In this document: piece after piece, positions 9,992-20,650 of the stretch
Layout of the letters: every line of letters starts with the position of its first letter
Position numbering within the stretch: position 1 is the first letter of the stretch
DNA from: Ostrinia nubilalis
Taxonomy: Eukaryota > Arthropoda > Insecta > Lepidoptera > Crambidae
NCBI RefSeq assembly: GCF_963855985.1
Contig: NC_087117.1
Span: 3,793,001 to 3,857,000, forward strand
Length of the DNA stretch: 64,000 bases
Direction: 5' to 3'
Notes under the pieces: model-generated
What the model was told of the DNA's origin: nothing
Seen by the model: the letters and a program-made list of their open reading frames with translations, nothing else
Databases searched by the model: none
Position numbers and translations under genes: made by a program

Positions 9992-12885
9992 CAGAATCCG
10001 CTAAAGCAACTCAAGTCGTGAACGAAACAATAACTTATGACATCGTGAGCAACCATACAAACCTCAAGCAAAATAGTAAATCACTAAAGTTCCTCTATGC
10101 AAACATACGGAGTATCGTGAAGCCAGGAAAACTAGACGAGCTCAGATGCATCATTAATTCTACGCCACATCAGATACATGTTATAATATTAACAGAAACC
10201 TGGATAAAATCTGAATCAGAAGCCCAGAGTATACAGCTGCCGAATTATACCCACTATTATAATTACCGGAGAGATGTGTTGGGGGGTGGTGTTTCGATCT
10301 TCGTACACAATAACCTTAATCATAGTTACATTGATGAACTTTGTGAGAATGACAACCACTTCTTGTGGGTGCACATAGGCAAATTCTCCTTGGACATAGG
10401 TGCTGTTTACAAACCTGAGAGGACCAACAATCTTAACTTTCTTGAATCCTATTCGCGGCAGATGCTTAAGCGAAGGAGGGCATTAGTGTTCGGAGACTTT
10501 AACTACGATTTACTTAAAAGAAGTAAACCCACCAGAGATTACCGAGAAATGTTAAAGGAGGATGGTTTTATTATACTTAATCAAATTGATCCCAAATATT
10601 GCACACGAGAGACAGCAACTTCAAAAACGATCCTGGACCACGTTTGCTCAAACATTAAAAATAACACCTTTCACTTAACTATTATAGAGTCGGTAATATC
10701 AGACCACAAGCACATTGCATTGGAAGTGAACAGATTTGAACCAGAAAGGACCAAGAGAGTTGAGTATCAAGCCATTAATTATAGCACACTATTTGATGAA
10801 TTAAAGTCCGTGAAAATAGACGAGTGTAATGGTGAATATGAGAAATTAGAGGAAAAACTACTTGAATCTGTGAGAAGAAGCAAAATAAATAAGACTAAGA
10901 TGATAAACCCTCCAAAAATGGACTGGATCAACAAGGATATAATTAAAGCTATCAGTAAGAGAAATGAGCTTGGATATGACTACATCAGAGCACCAGATGA
11001 CGAAGCTGCAAAAGAAAAGTACTTAAGAGAAAGGAGGAAAGTTCGTGAAACTATACAAAAAACGAAATCCGTGTACTACCAGAAACTATTCAACGACTGC
11101 TTAAATAGGCCTCTTAAAATGTGGAAACTCTTAAATAATTTAACAAATAATAAGTTTAAAACTAGCGTAGCCCCTACCAAAATTGTGACAAATGCAGGTC
11201 CAATTACCGATCTTGCAGAAATATGTGAATGCTTCAACTCATTTTTTGCTAACATTGGTTCTGTTCTTGCGAACAATATATTATCTCACACCTGTCATGT
11301 AAGTACAAATATGCAAATAGTTCATACACAGCAATCCCAAAACGAATTCTCAAAATTTAACCCGGTTACAACAGAGGAAATTAATAAAATAATCGAAAAC
11401 TTGAATTCAAACACGAGTAGCGGTCTTGATGGTATAAGCCCTAAAACTATTAAGATTATCAAACCTTTAATTTTAGACGAATTAACGAACTGCATTAATA
11501 GTTCTTTAGAAAATGGCTGCTTTCCCGACTCACTTAAAGTGGCAAAGGTCAGTCCAATATTTAAATCAGGTAGCCGAACTGATGTTGGTAACTATAGGCC
11601 CATATCTGTCTTACCAATTGTTTCAAAAATATATGAGAGAGTTGTCTATAATCAGCTGGAACAGTACTTAAACTCCATTAGTTTCCTTTCTGACAAGCAG
11701 TATGGATTTCGTCCTAAGTCTAATACCTTGTCTGCGTGTGTAGATCTTATCACTAATATCAAACTAAAAATTGATCAGAAACAGATAGTTCTCGGTGTTT
11801 TTATCGATCTTAAAAAAGCTTTCGATACGATAAGCCACAAGCTGCTCCTAGATAAGTTGAACTCGGTTGGTATTAGAGATGTTGTGCATAAAATGATTCA
11901 ATCATATCTTACTAACAGATATCAGATCGTAAAAATTGATAACATTCATAGCCGTCCTGGGGGGATTACCTTTGGAGTTCCACAGGGATCTATCTTAGGA
12001 CCCCTATTATTCCTAATTTACATAAATGGTATCAGTGATCTGAATCTCAAGGGTCAAGTCTCATTGTATGCTGACGACACGTGCTTATTTTACTCCGGCA
12101 GTAATATGACTTCTATTGCCAAAGATGCGCAGGATGACCTAGATTTGCTAGTTATTTGGTTTCAATCTAACTTACTAACTTTAAACATAATTATTTTTAG
12201 CGCCAAAAATAAGCCCATATCTGATTTCGAGCCTCTCAGCATAAATAGTGTACGTTTGACCCAAGTGGATTCTGAAAAATACCTCGGACTCATTCTTGAT
12301 AGTCGATTAACTTGGAAACCACAGATCGAAAAAACCCGAGCAAAATTATCGAACCTAATGTCTGTCCTGCGCGGTAACGTACACTGTTTTCCTACGTCCG
12401 TCCGATATACCATTTACAATGCATTAGTAAAACCCCACCTAGATTACTTAATCGAGCTATACGGTTGTGCTGCTAAAACTAACCTTAAAAAATTACAGAC
12501 CGCTCAAAATAAAATTATAAAATTGCTGTTTCATTTTGACTTCTTTACTCCAACATCAGAAGTTTATAAAAAAACCGGACTTATGTCTTTGTCCCAAATA
12601 TATAAATACAATACATGTATACTTGTACGTAAAATACTAGCAAAGTATATTCATACACAAATATCCTTTAATATTAAATCACAATTTTCAAAACGTTCCC
12701 TACGAAAACCCAATGACATCCAATTGTTAAGACCCCGAACAAACTATGGTAAGAAAAATGTATTGTATGAAGGGGCGAAACTGTATAACAAATTACCTAA
12801 TGACATCAAAGGCACAAAATCATTCCTATCGTTCAAAAAAAAGGTTAAACTTTATTTCATGAGCCAATTCTCGGAGTTTAATTAA
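9988..12885 (+). CDS. LINE ORF2: APE-type endonuclease and reverse transcriptase
   Basis: The frame is open from 9931 and lies -1 relative to ORF1. The recognisable protein begins near 10018 with a GTG, not an ATG, and is about 955 residues long. Counting from 10018, the endonuclease is at about 24-240, with ETW near 60, GDFNYD near 158 and SDHKHI near 235. The reverse transcriptase is at about 490-780, with [28 protein letters not shown] and the catalytic LYADD. The C-terminal part ends without RNase H. This places it with jockey/CR1-like LINEs. It would nick target DNA and copy the element RNA there. One oddity: after LLTLN the usual stretch with a KT pair is shortened to LTLNIIIFSAK, an apparent small in-frame deletion that may impair the enzyme. 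Confidence 0.85.
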   Translation, partial: LTESAKATQVVNETITYDIVSNHTNLKQNSKSLKFLYANIRSIVKPGKLDELRCIINSTPHQIHVIILTETWIKSESEAQSIQLPNYTHYYNYRRDVLGGGVSIFVHNNLNHSYIDELCENDNHFLWVHIGKFSLDIGAVYKPERTNNLNFLESYSRQMLKRRRALVFGDFNYDLLKRSKPTRDYREMLKEDGFIILNQIDPKYCTRETATSKTILDHVCSNIKNNTFHLTIIESVISDHKHIALEVNRFEPERTKRVEYQAINYSTLFDELKSVKIDECNGEYEKLEEKLLESVRRSKINKTKMINPPKMDWINKDIIKAISKRNELGYDYIRAPDDEAAKEKYLRERRKVRETIQKTKSVYYQKLFNDCLNRPLKMWKLLNNLTNNKFKTSVAPTKIVTNAGPITDLAEICECFNSFFANIGSVLANNILSHTCHVSTNMQIVHTQQSQNEFSKFNPVTTEEINKIIENLNSNTSSGLDGISPKTIKIIKPLILDELTNCINSSLENGCFPDSLKVAKVSPIFKSGSRTDVGNYRPISVLPIVSKIYERVVYNQLEQYLNSISFLSDKQYGFRPKSNTLSACVDLITNIKLKIDQKQIVLGVFIDLKKAFDTISHKLLLDKLNSVGIRDVVHKMIQSYLTNRYQIVKIDNIHSRPGGITFGVPQGSILGPLLFLIYINGISDLNLKGQVSLYADDTCLFYSGSNMTSIAKDAQDDLDLLVIWFQSNLLTLNIIIFSAKNKPISDFEPLSINSVRLTQVDSEKYLGLILDSRLTWKPQIEKTRAKLSNLMSVLRGNVHCFPTSVRYTIYNALVKPHLDYLIELYGCAAKTNLKKLQTAQNKIIKLLFHFDFFTPTSEVYKKTGLMSLSQIYKYNTCILVRKILAKYIHTQISFNIKSQFSKRSLRKPNDIQLLRPRTNYGKKNVLYEGAKLYNKLPNDIKGTKSFLSFKKKVKLYFMSQFSEFN

Positions 12886-13250
12886 ATCTGTTAAAATGAT
12901 AATTTAATAATACTAAAAATGGTTGAAGCAAATAAAATCAAAATAACTTTAAAAAAAAAAGTGACTTAAGTACAACATTCTCATAGAAACTAGAATACGA
13001 TACGTAATTGGACCTGTCGTTACGAATTATAACTACTGTTTTCTTAGTGTACCCACGAATGGCCAATATATTAATACTCGAGTGACTGCTATTGTACGCG
13101 TCTGCTTCGTGCAAAAAATATTAAAATGTAAACAATTAAAATTGTATAAACTTTAAATAATCTATAGTTTTAAGGTTAATTTTGTATTTCTCTTGTAAGT
13201 GAATGTAATTCTTTTAGAGAAATAAATGTCTTAAACCACATAAACCACCA

Positions 13251-14131
13251 CATTTCCGTAGGCAGTTATAAATATGATATTTTTAAGCGTTTGGAAAAAC
13301 ATAAAGTTAATTTCAACAAACTTTCGGAAAGTCAAATAAAAAAAAAAAAACATGGTCCTTCGAGCCGGATGCTGTGAGGAGGTACTAGCATCCTAAGGAG
13401 TGGATCCCTCCTCCACGCGAGCAGTGGACTGCTGCTGTGGGGCACCTCAGAGGTCCAGAGGAGGGCCTCAGACGGCGCTGAGCTTAGCTTGCGTGCGTCA
13501 GGAACCGGTGCCATTGGAGGACGGGGGAGGGTCCAAGGGCAGTCCTCAGAGGCTGCAGGAGGTGAAGGTCTACTTTACCTAAGAGGTCCTGAGGAGGATC
13601 TCGACGGCGCTTGGCTTGGTCGGCGCACGTCAGGCTAAGGACGGAGTGACGTCCGCGGAGCAGCCCTCCTACCAGAGGTTGCAGGAGGTTCGCCAAGGAT
13701 TGACAGACGCGAAGCTTCAAACTTCGGCAAGTTTCGTAAGAATTCGGAAATGTCACCGTGAGTAACTTCTTTTTTGATTGACTGTCAGTGTGTCACAAGT
13801 GTCAGTGCGGGTTTGAATTTTGACAGTCGATTTACTTTTTAGAAGACTTTTAAATTTTTGATTTTTCGGTGACAGGTTTTGTATTTTGTTTATTCTGTTT
13901 TGTCAAATTCTTAAAATGGCGAAACGTAAAGAGTGTAAAATTGAAATGGAAAATATTATGAGAATTCAGTTGACCTCAAGACAGTGTTTCATTCACTAGT
14001 AGTTAGTAGTACCCAGTCAGTGGTAGGTAGGAGTGAGTGATAGCGCCTAGGAAGTGCGCAGGGTGAGGGAATTCCACCCTCCTCTATGGGAGGGTTAAAC
14101 TCAACAAATTACTTGTTATTTATGTTACTTA
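13251..14131. other. GC-rich anonymous stretch between the LINE and the Harbinger element
   Basis: After an A-run (13339-13350), 13351-13756 is GC-rich with loosely repeated phrases ('gtcctgaggagga', 'ggcgcacgtcagg'). Short open frames occur on both strands but look like composition effects. From 13760 the sequence is AT-rich. A short frame starts at 13916 (MAKRKECKIEMEN) without other support. No element or gene could be named. Confidence 0.4.
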
Positions 14132-14480
14132 CGGCCGAATACTGAAACGCCATTTAAATATTTGACGGCTTCTCAAATAGTTAAGCAGCTCCTAAACTTA
14201 CATTTCGCATACTCAAAACAATATCTGAGCAGTTCTCAATTTTTAAGCACCTCTCAAATTAAGTTGCACTCAAACGCCACTTAAATGAATTTTCGCATAC
14301 TGAAACGCCATTCAACGCTAAGCACTACTCAAACAACTGTCAAATCGTCTTAAGCAGCTGTTAAATTTAAGAGTGCTTGCGCGGTATCTTAAATCCTATT
14401 GTTATACCTAAAACGACCTAAATAGTGGTAAATAATGTGTGTCATCGTTATCATTTCTTTCGAGCCTCGAGGAAATACCT

Positions 14481-14858
14481 AGATCTAATCGCAGGAACGC
14501 AATAAGGCTGAACGCTATTGAAAAATATTATTATAATGACAAGCAATTCCGAGCGAGGTTCCGCGTCTCTAAAGAAACGGTGTTGTTTCTGGATTCATAA
14601 TTTGGAAGCTCTTTGAAACCCCTCACCAAATGCCATACAACCAATGGACCAAATACTTATTATAACCCTACTGTTCTACGCAACGGGAAGTTATGAACGT
14701 GTACTAGGTGATATCTTCCACATCTAACAGCCAACTGTGCATCGTATAGTGCACGAAGTAACAACCAAAATAGCTGCTATGAAATCGCTTTACATAAACA
14801 TGCCTATTTCTGAGGATTAAGGGGACATCGCATAGCAGCATTTCCAAGAGTTGTTGAT
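14481..14858 (+). pseudogene. HARBI1-like transposase fragment, disrupted
   Basis: Reading from 14491 gives RNAIRLNAIEKYYYNDKQF, then FRVSKETVLFLDS and a stop. After a short degenerate gap come ILIITLLFYATGSYERVLGD, IFHI, a stop, and QPTVHRIVHEVTTKIAAM. This follows the layout of Harbinger nucleases (a helix-turn-helix-like 'FYATGS...GD...Q.TV.R.V..V' block ahead of the catalytic DDE domain). Several stops and the absence of most of the DDE domain show it is dead. The family call rests on remembered family patterns and would be settled by a protein search. Confidence 0.75.
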
Positions 14859-15103
14859 TTGTCAATTTGATGCTCTGTCAGTCAACGATGATAAATGTCA
14901 ATTGTGGTTACGTTTCGGTCCACGATCGCCACATAATAGATTTCAACAATAAAAAGTATCATATTTAAAATTATTTTTTTAATTAAATAAAAATGCAAGC
15001 ATTAATTTTTTATATGATAAAACGAGATTTGTATATAATAGAAACTAAAAATAAACTGTTCTATGTTAAGTTGATTGAGTATATTTCCATAAAAGACAAT
15101 ACA

Positions 15104-18094
15104 TCGACGGTCCCTACGTATAAAAACGTATCTGAAAACGGTCAATTTTACAGGAGAGCGGTTTGAAGGTTTAAACATGTGTAGGTCGCGTTCTATTTAT
15201 CATACATTGATGAAATTTGGTATGATAGTTTTATATGAGGTATATTTTATAAAACATGAAGAATTATCAAAAAATAATCACAATAAGTGTATTATTTGTC
15301 ATTTACTCACTTGTACAACGGAAAGTTTCTAATTACAAATTACGTAAGTGGTACTTACTAACTTTTACGTCGGAGTAATATATTTGTTTAAATTATTAAC
15401 TGCCACATAAGTAGTTGTACACGGGAACAAAGTTCAGCTACTATTGACAGTAACTCTCTGTACGAGTCAACTCGTATATTTTTATTACTAATTAATTTAT
15501 TGTTAACTTGCATTTTATTCATGCACTTTGGCCAGCTACGCCTGACCTACATTTGGGACTTTGGTAGTTCTAACATTTTTATAATCAGTGCAATTAAGCA
15601 TTCGGCAGCTAATACACGTCTTTCAATAAATCCCATCAGCGGTTGATATGGCGTAGTTGTCTGACATCTTGACATCAGTCTTACTTTGACACCACATCTT
15701 ACACTCTCACTCTAGGCCCATAGTCCTGCTCGACGAGGCATAACAGCGTCCCGCCTCGTTTCCCAGATAGTTGCATTTTGGAGGCACTCAATACCTTAAG
15801 ATTCTTCCTTATCTAAGGGGTCTTTTGACTGAAGAATACTTGTAGAACCGGTAAATTTTCTTTATCAATAGTGCCGGCCAAGTTTGACAGCATGGCATCG
15901 AGTACGAAGATCCACATGGCTCTTTTTTGAGTTCGATCTTGTGGAACATTGAATACAACTGGGTACTAAATGGAACCCTTTTCAAGGCATGGATATTTCA
16001 AGGTATCTGTCATGCAGATAGTTTCATCATTACAAGAATATCCTCATATATAAATAAATAACTTTCACAGCGAGGCGGCTTGCCTGGTCGCCACAGACGG
16101 CATTATGGTCGCCCTAGGCCAGGGACCACATATATTTAAAGGCATCCCTGACACCTTCACTTGACGCCCACACCACTGTCAAAACTAAGGCCCAGATAAA
16201 ATATCTAAGAGTTATCCTGTTAATCACCAGTGGCGCCAAGTAGTGAGCGCAAATACGGTGACCTTATGTATATAACCAGTTTACCAGTGGCAGCTCGCAC
16301 TTTTTCCAACCTTGCTTTTTCATGGCTGCATCCCTAATTTGGAGGTCCGAAAACTCTCATGTCGGAAGGCTATGGAGATGCGCTATCTTTACTGGTACCC
16401 TCAAAAGCATGATTCTGTCCCATCTAAGGCATCACCCTCATAGGAAAGGGTAACGCTGCCCATCTTCTAAGACCTTAACAGGCCCAGAAAGTCTACAGGG
16501 CTACATCGTCGTCTTTAACGCAGCGTGAAGAACGAGGTGAAAGCTCCACCATAGGAGGACAGAGAGGCCGTTTGACGTGAGACTCGCTAGACTGTGCTGT
16601 AGTCTAATAGTTGATAAACCACCTCGCCGTGGGCCGTAGCTAAGTTGGGTCGCCGAACCTTATTCGCACTCGTGCTGAAGTTTAAGGTTGCTCTAGCGAT
16701 CGCACCATGACTGGGCACGGATCCTTCGAGCCCTACCTGTATTGCGGTGGCTAGGAGCATACGACACACCATATTCTTGCGGGATAGCATAGTCAAAGCT
16801 ATGTGGACGGTAACAAAAGTTGGGTGGTAATGAAGCACATCTATCTGAGAAGACAAGGTGCCACAAGAAGCTGCAGTACGATAGCGCGACTACGAACCAA
16901 GTGCGGGTGCATTTTAATTCGCTCCAGGGAAGGTGACAGTATGATTGCCTCCTATTCCTTCCTCGGTAATGGCCAGCGTAACGGGGGCGTGAGGCCGCAC
17001 GGAAGGCATTGCATAGATAGGCCACCACCACCGTCTGCTGACGGTGAGTGTGTGTACGGAAAAGCTGTGTACTTCCAGTTGCTCTCGTCCCAACTGTCGC
17101 CGTGTAGGTGGGAGATCTTTGTCCGGAATCTCAAAGTTAGCACTTATAGAGAGTGACGGGGCACCAGGGTATTTTTAGTGGGAATACCTCATCCTTCTGA
17201 CGGGTATATGTTTGCAATATCATGTAAGCATTATCATGTAATAGTAGATTCTAAATGCAGTTAATTTAAACTTTTGTTTGTAAGTGTTACCTGCTTATCT
17301 TTATTTCTGAATGCCTTAATATGCTTAATAAATAAATAAAATAAATTTTACGATTTTTTACTTATATTATCATGTATTATAAAGTAGCATAGGAGAAGAA
17401 CTTGGTTGCGTTGAGTCTAATAAATGACCCTAGATACTTCAGTCGTGTTGTATATCATATTTTATATTGTTTTGTCTTCACTTTTGTGTCCACCAAATAT
17501 TGCTAAAATACAATTTCTCAGCGTAATACACCGTTACTGGCACTAACTTATAGACATAAAACAAACTTTTCCAAAGTAAAACATTTATAGTGGCAGTTAC
17601 GGCTAGAAGATTCTTGAATTTTCCGACGTAAAAATAAGTAAGTGCCACCTACTTATAATAGTAACTTTAATTTTCCCGAGTAAAACAAAGCAACTACGTT
17701 ATGCCTACAGTTAACTGATTAATTTACCGTTGGTTTAATGTTGACCGAAATAAATTAAGTCAGAAATCATAATAATACCTATTTCCTTCATAAATTACGT
17801 ATCAATTTACTCGATCTGCGCGGATGAAAGTGGCAGTTGCGGGGCTGGGCGCGCGGATTAAGGCGTGCGGTCCAGCGTAAAATTTCTTAACTCCCACTAA
17901 TGCAATTTTACTGCGGAAATCGTTCTAATTTTGTAGTTGCGGGATTTGTTTTTTGACGTTTTAAGGTTCAATTTGAATAAAAACTGTATGTTTTTTTAAC
18001 TGAGCCGAAACTGTTGAGTGCTCTGAAGGTTTTGCAAACAAAAACGGCAAATCACGGAACTGGTAGATACTGAACTATACGTAGGGACCGTCGA
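15104..18094. mobile_element. Unclassified element nested in the Harbinger remnant
   Basis: 'tcgacggtccctacgtata' at 15104-15122 recurs inverted at 18076-18094. Further in, 'gtggtacttactaactttt' with 'acgtcgga' (about 15350-15380) pairs with the inverted 'ttccgacgtaaaaataagta' with agtgccac (17620-17650), so the terminal repeats are long and imperfect. The middle (about 15500-17340) is GC-richer, holds only short frames, and ends in an A-rich run like a degenerate LINE insertion. No transposase was recognised. Confidence 0.5.
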
Positions 18095-18363
18095 CATAAC
18101 CAAACGATGCTGCGTGTAATGGATAAAAAACGTAAAGTCATCATTTGTGTAAATGAAAACATACTTTTTTTGGTAAATGTTGCCATTATGTAAACATTTG
18201 AGAGCTGCTTAGCTGATCACGGCTTCAAATCCGTTGAGTAGCGTTTGAGAATACCATTTAAAATTGAAGGATACTTAAATTTAGGAGCCCGTCAGCTGAG
18301 TGACAGATTTGAGTAGTGTTTCAGTATTCGGCCGTTAATCTAACTAAAGTTAACCAACCGTGA

Positions 18364-19730
18364 CTGTTAAAAAAGTAGGCAGAAACTAAATGGCCCGACT
18401 AAACTGGGAGAAAATTATTTGACCTTATTTTTATAAGAGTGTAAAAAACTTCCTTTTGAAATACCATACTCTAATAGATAGTGATAGTGCAGTACACCAA
18501 ACAATGCAAGAAGTGACACTATCAAGCTCAGATGTCCTAACAAAGGGGAGGCAAACCTTCTGTCCCTTCACTGAGCAGTGTGGTGGACTGCAGTGGACTG
18601 TATGCGTTTGTGTGTGTTCGAGAGCGCTGACCGGACGATGATGACTGCCGTTGAGAGCTTGCCTTACTATGTCAGGCGTAGTAGGTGCTACTTGCAGGAA
18701 TAAAACCACTATTTCACTTGCTGAGACTTCTCGCGTTTATTATTCGCTTCCTTTTCTCAGTTCTTGCTTCTTCAGATCACTTGTTGCTTGGAGCACTTGT
18801 AGCGGTTCATTCCGTATTTATGGGGAGCGGCTATCTCCGTCCCGCTTTCACACGCTATCGCTATCCCTGTCTTCGGGAAATCCACAGGACAAAACATATT
18901 GCTATCTCACGCTCTAGAATGTTCGAAGCGAGAGGTCCGATATTTCCGTCTCGTTTCTTCTCTATTTTTTCCTGAACATTCCAGATTCTCCAGAAAGGTG
19001 TGAAAGAGAAGCTATTTTGTGGAAGTGAGAGATCAGACAATGCAAGAAAGAGGCCTACCGAGTGAGTAAGCGAGAGAGCCTGATGGTTTTCGCTGCGGTA
19101 TTGCCTTTTTGGCGAAAATTTCATGTTCATTTTCTTAATTACAAAACAGATTAATTCATGATGCTGCTAACATTAATCTTGATTCTTCTTGACGTCGCTA
19201 ACAAGCAGAGTGTCATTGCTGCCCATTCTCAAGTCCATGAAAATGCATACAATTTCTTTGAGCTTAATGGGATATTTTTTGACTGCCACAGCTTGATTGG
19301 TTTGGTTGGATTAAAAGAACTATGGAGTGCTTTGAGTAGGAGTCTGGCACACACAAAAATAATGGAGCAATACGATGCGATAAGTGTTTTTGAAAAACCA
19401 CAAAACAAAAAACTTGTTGCAAAAATGAAAAGTACAGCTAACTGAAGATACCAGAAAAAGAATGCAAGAGATTTCTTATTGTACATTTGCTTCTCACATC
19501 AAACACAAAGAAGGAGGAAAAAAAGACTGAAGGGCCATTGCTTCTGGAACTATGTTCATAAGGGCTTTTTTGCATTATAATATTATATAACTTTACTGCA
19601 TATCTGAATTGTACAATTGTTTGTTATCCTTAATAAAATAAAATAAAATAATGGCGTACCGAAATACTGTTTTTATTCTAATCCGCGAAACTTCCCATTT
19701 TACACAAGTTTCTGCCCACTTTTTTAACAG
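18364..19730. mobile_element. Same terminal-inverted-repeat element as 3195-3883, interrupted by an LTR
   Basis: The ends 'ctgttaaaaaagtaggcaga' and 'tctgcccacttttttaacag' are inverted copies. Removing the LTR and one copy of its 5-bp duplication leaves an element of about 740 bases matching 3195-3883. Confidence 0.65.
18579..19203. mobile_element. Solo LTR, TGT...ACA, with AGCAG target duplication
   Basis: The 625-bp segment starts TGTGGTGGACTGC and ends GTCGCTAACA. It is flanked by AGCAG at 18574-18578 and 19204-19208. Copy A at 3430-3434 has a single AGCAG in the same context and so preserves the empty site. TG...CA ends and a 5-bp duplication are what an LTR retrotransposon leaves after recombination between its LTRs. 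The family is not identifiable without the internal region. Confidence 0.85.
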
Positions 19731-20332
19731 TGACAATTTTTCGTCACGCAAATTGAGACGCAAGCAACAAGCAGCAGAAAGAACACGAAAAGGAATACAC
19801 ACCCGAAGTGGTGCTGTCCAAATATGCGATACTCCCGAAATGCATAAATTTTCAAGATATTTTGAAAAAACAGTGGTATCTTAGAATTGCAGAAGTACTA
19901 AGCTGTGCAGGGCAACGATAGTCGACACCGCACGACGAATGCGCTTGAGGGAGATGGCACCATCGTTTCAAAAATACATAATATTATATTTCCTCTTTTA
20001 ATATTAGTATAGACTTATTATGATTACTATCTAGCGACTTGAAAGTGCACCTCCTAAGGTTCACAAATTAATTCCTGAACGGGTAGTTACCAAGGTGACC
20101 TACTCTGCAATGATAAATTGAACAGCCTATAGCCCTCCAGTATCGAACTTGGCAACGCCCGGAAAGATGTCCAAAAATGGCATAACCTAACTACGCAGCC
20201 AGTAGCATCGACGATGCAGAAGTCATTAAAATTTCTTTATTTGTATAGACTACTTAAAAATCATGAACTATTCTGCTCTTATGGAGCCTTTACAATTCTA
20301 CATGTCTCATAATCTTTTTATCAAATTTAGAA

Positions 20333-20650
20333 AGAAAGAAAGCATCCATGGCCCAGATCTTCTCGTGCCTAGTTTTAGTAAGTGAACTCGTGAACTTTGA
20401 AGTCTCTCTTGATATACTTCAAGATCTTTGTAGGTCGCAAAGCAACTTTTCAATGAGGGCTATCGTTTTTATACACTTGGCACCCCTGGCGATTGACATG
20501 ACCTTACTCTACAGTGGCGCTAACTGGTGAGCGCTAAAACGATAGCCCTCATTGTGTTCAAGTCGTCATGTTAATATCCTGATTAACAATAATCTATTGT
20601 TCAAGGAGGCAGATGTGAGAGGCAAGCAACTATCAGCAGATACCTAAATC
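20333..20650 (-). pseudogene. Exon 1 fragment of the 376-residue protein gene inside copy B
   Basis: This is the copy B equivalent of 4460-4775, with the same similarity to the first exon and leader of the intact gene at 32698-32930 and the same 96-bp palindromic insertion (about 20455-20550). It differs from copy A by very few bases and is not functional. Confidence 0.75.

Larger units (their letters stand above)
9187..13250 (+). mobile_element. Jockey/CR1-like non-LTR retrotransposon (LINE)
   Basis: The element has an ORF1 (9227-9991), an overlapping endonuclease plus reverse transcriptase ORF2 (to 12885), and about 360 bases of 3' untranslated sequence. The 3' end is near 13250, after AATAAA-type signals and two copies of a 'taaaccac' unit. 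There are no LTRs and no RNase H domain after the reverse transcriptase. Both ORFs lack internal stops, so it is young. It lies between two copies of a duplicated block but shows no structural link to the duplication. Confidence 0.85.
14132..18334 (+). mobile_element. PIF/Harbinger DNA transposon remnant with TTA target duplication
   Basis: The left end CGGCCGAATACTGAAAC is matched perfectly by the inverted right end at 18318-18334. Both ends are flanked by TTA (14129-14131 and 18335-18337), the three-base target typical of this superfamily. Near the left end is a broken HARBI1-like transposase reading in the plus direction. Iterated 'ctcaaa/cgcca' phrases form subterminal repeats. A second element is nested at 15104-18094, which accounts for most of the length. 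It sits at the left edge of copy B of the duplicated block. Confidence 0.8.

Noticed and set aside
16580..17160. Cluster of open frames of about 60-117 codons
   Set aside because: Frames occur on both strands in a GC-richer part of a nested transposon. None shows a domain, and they overlap one another.
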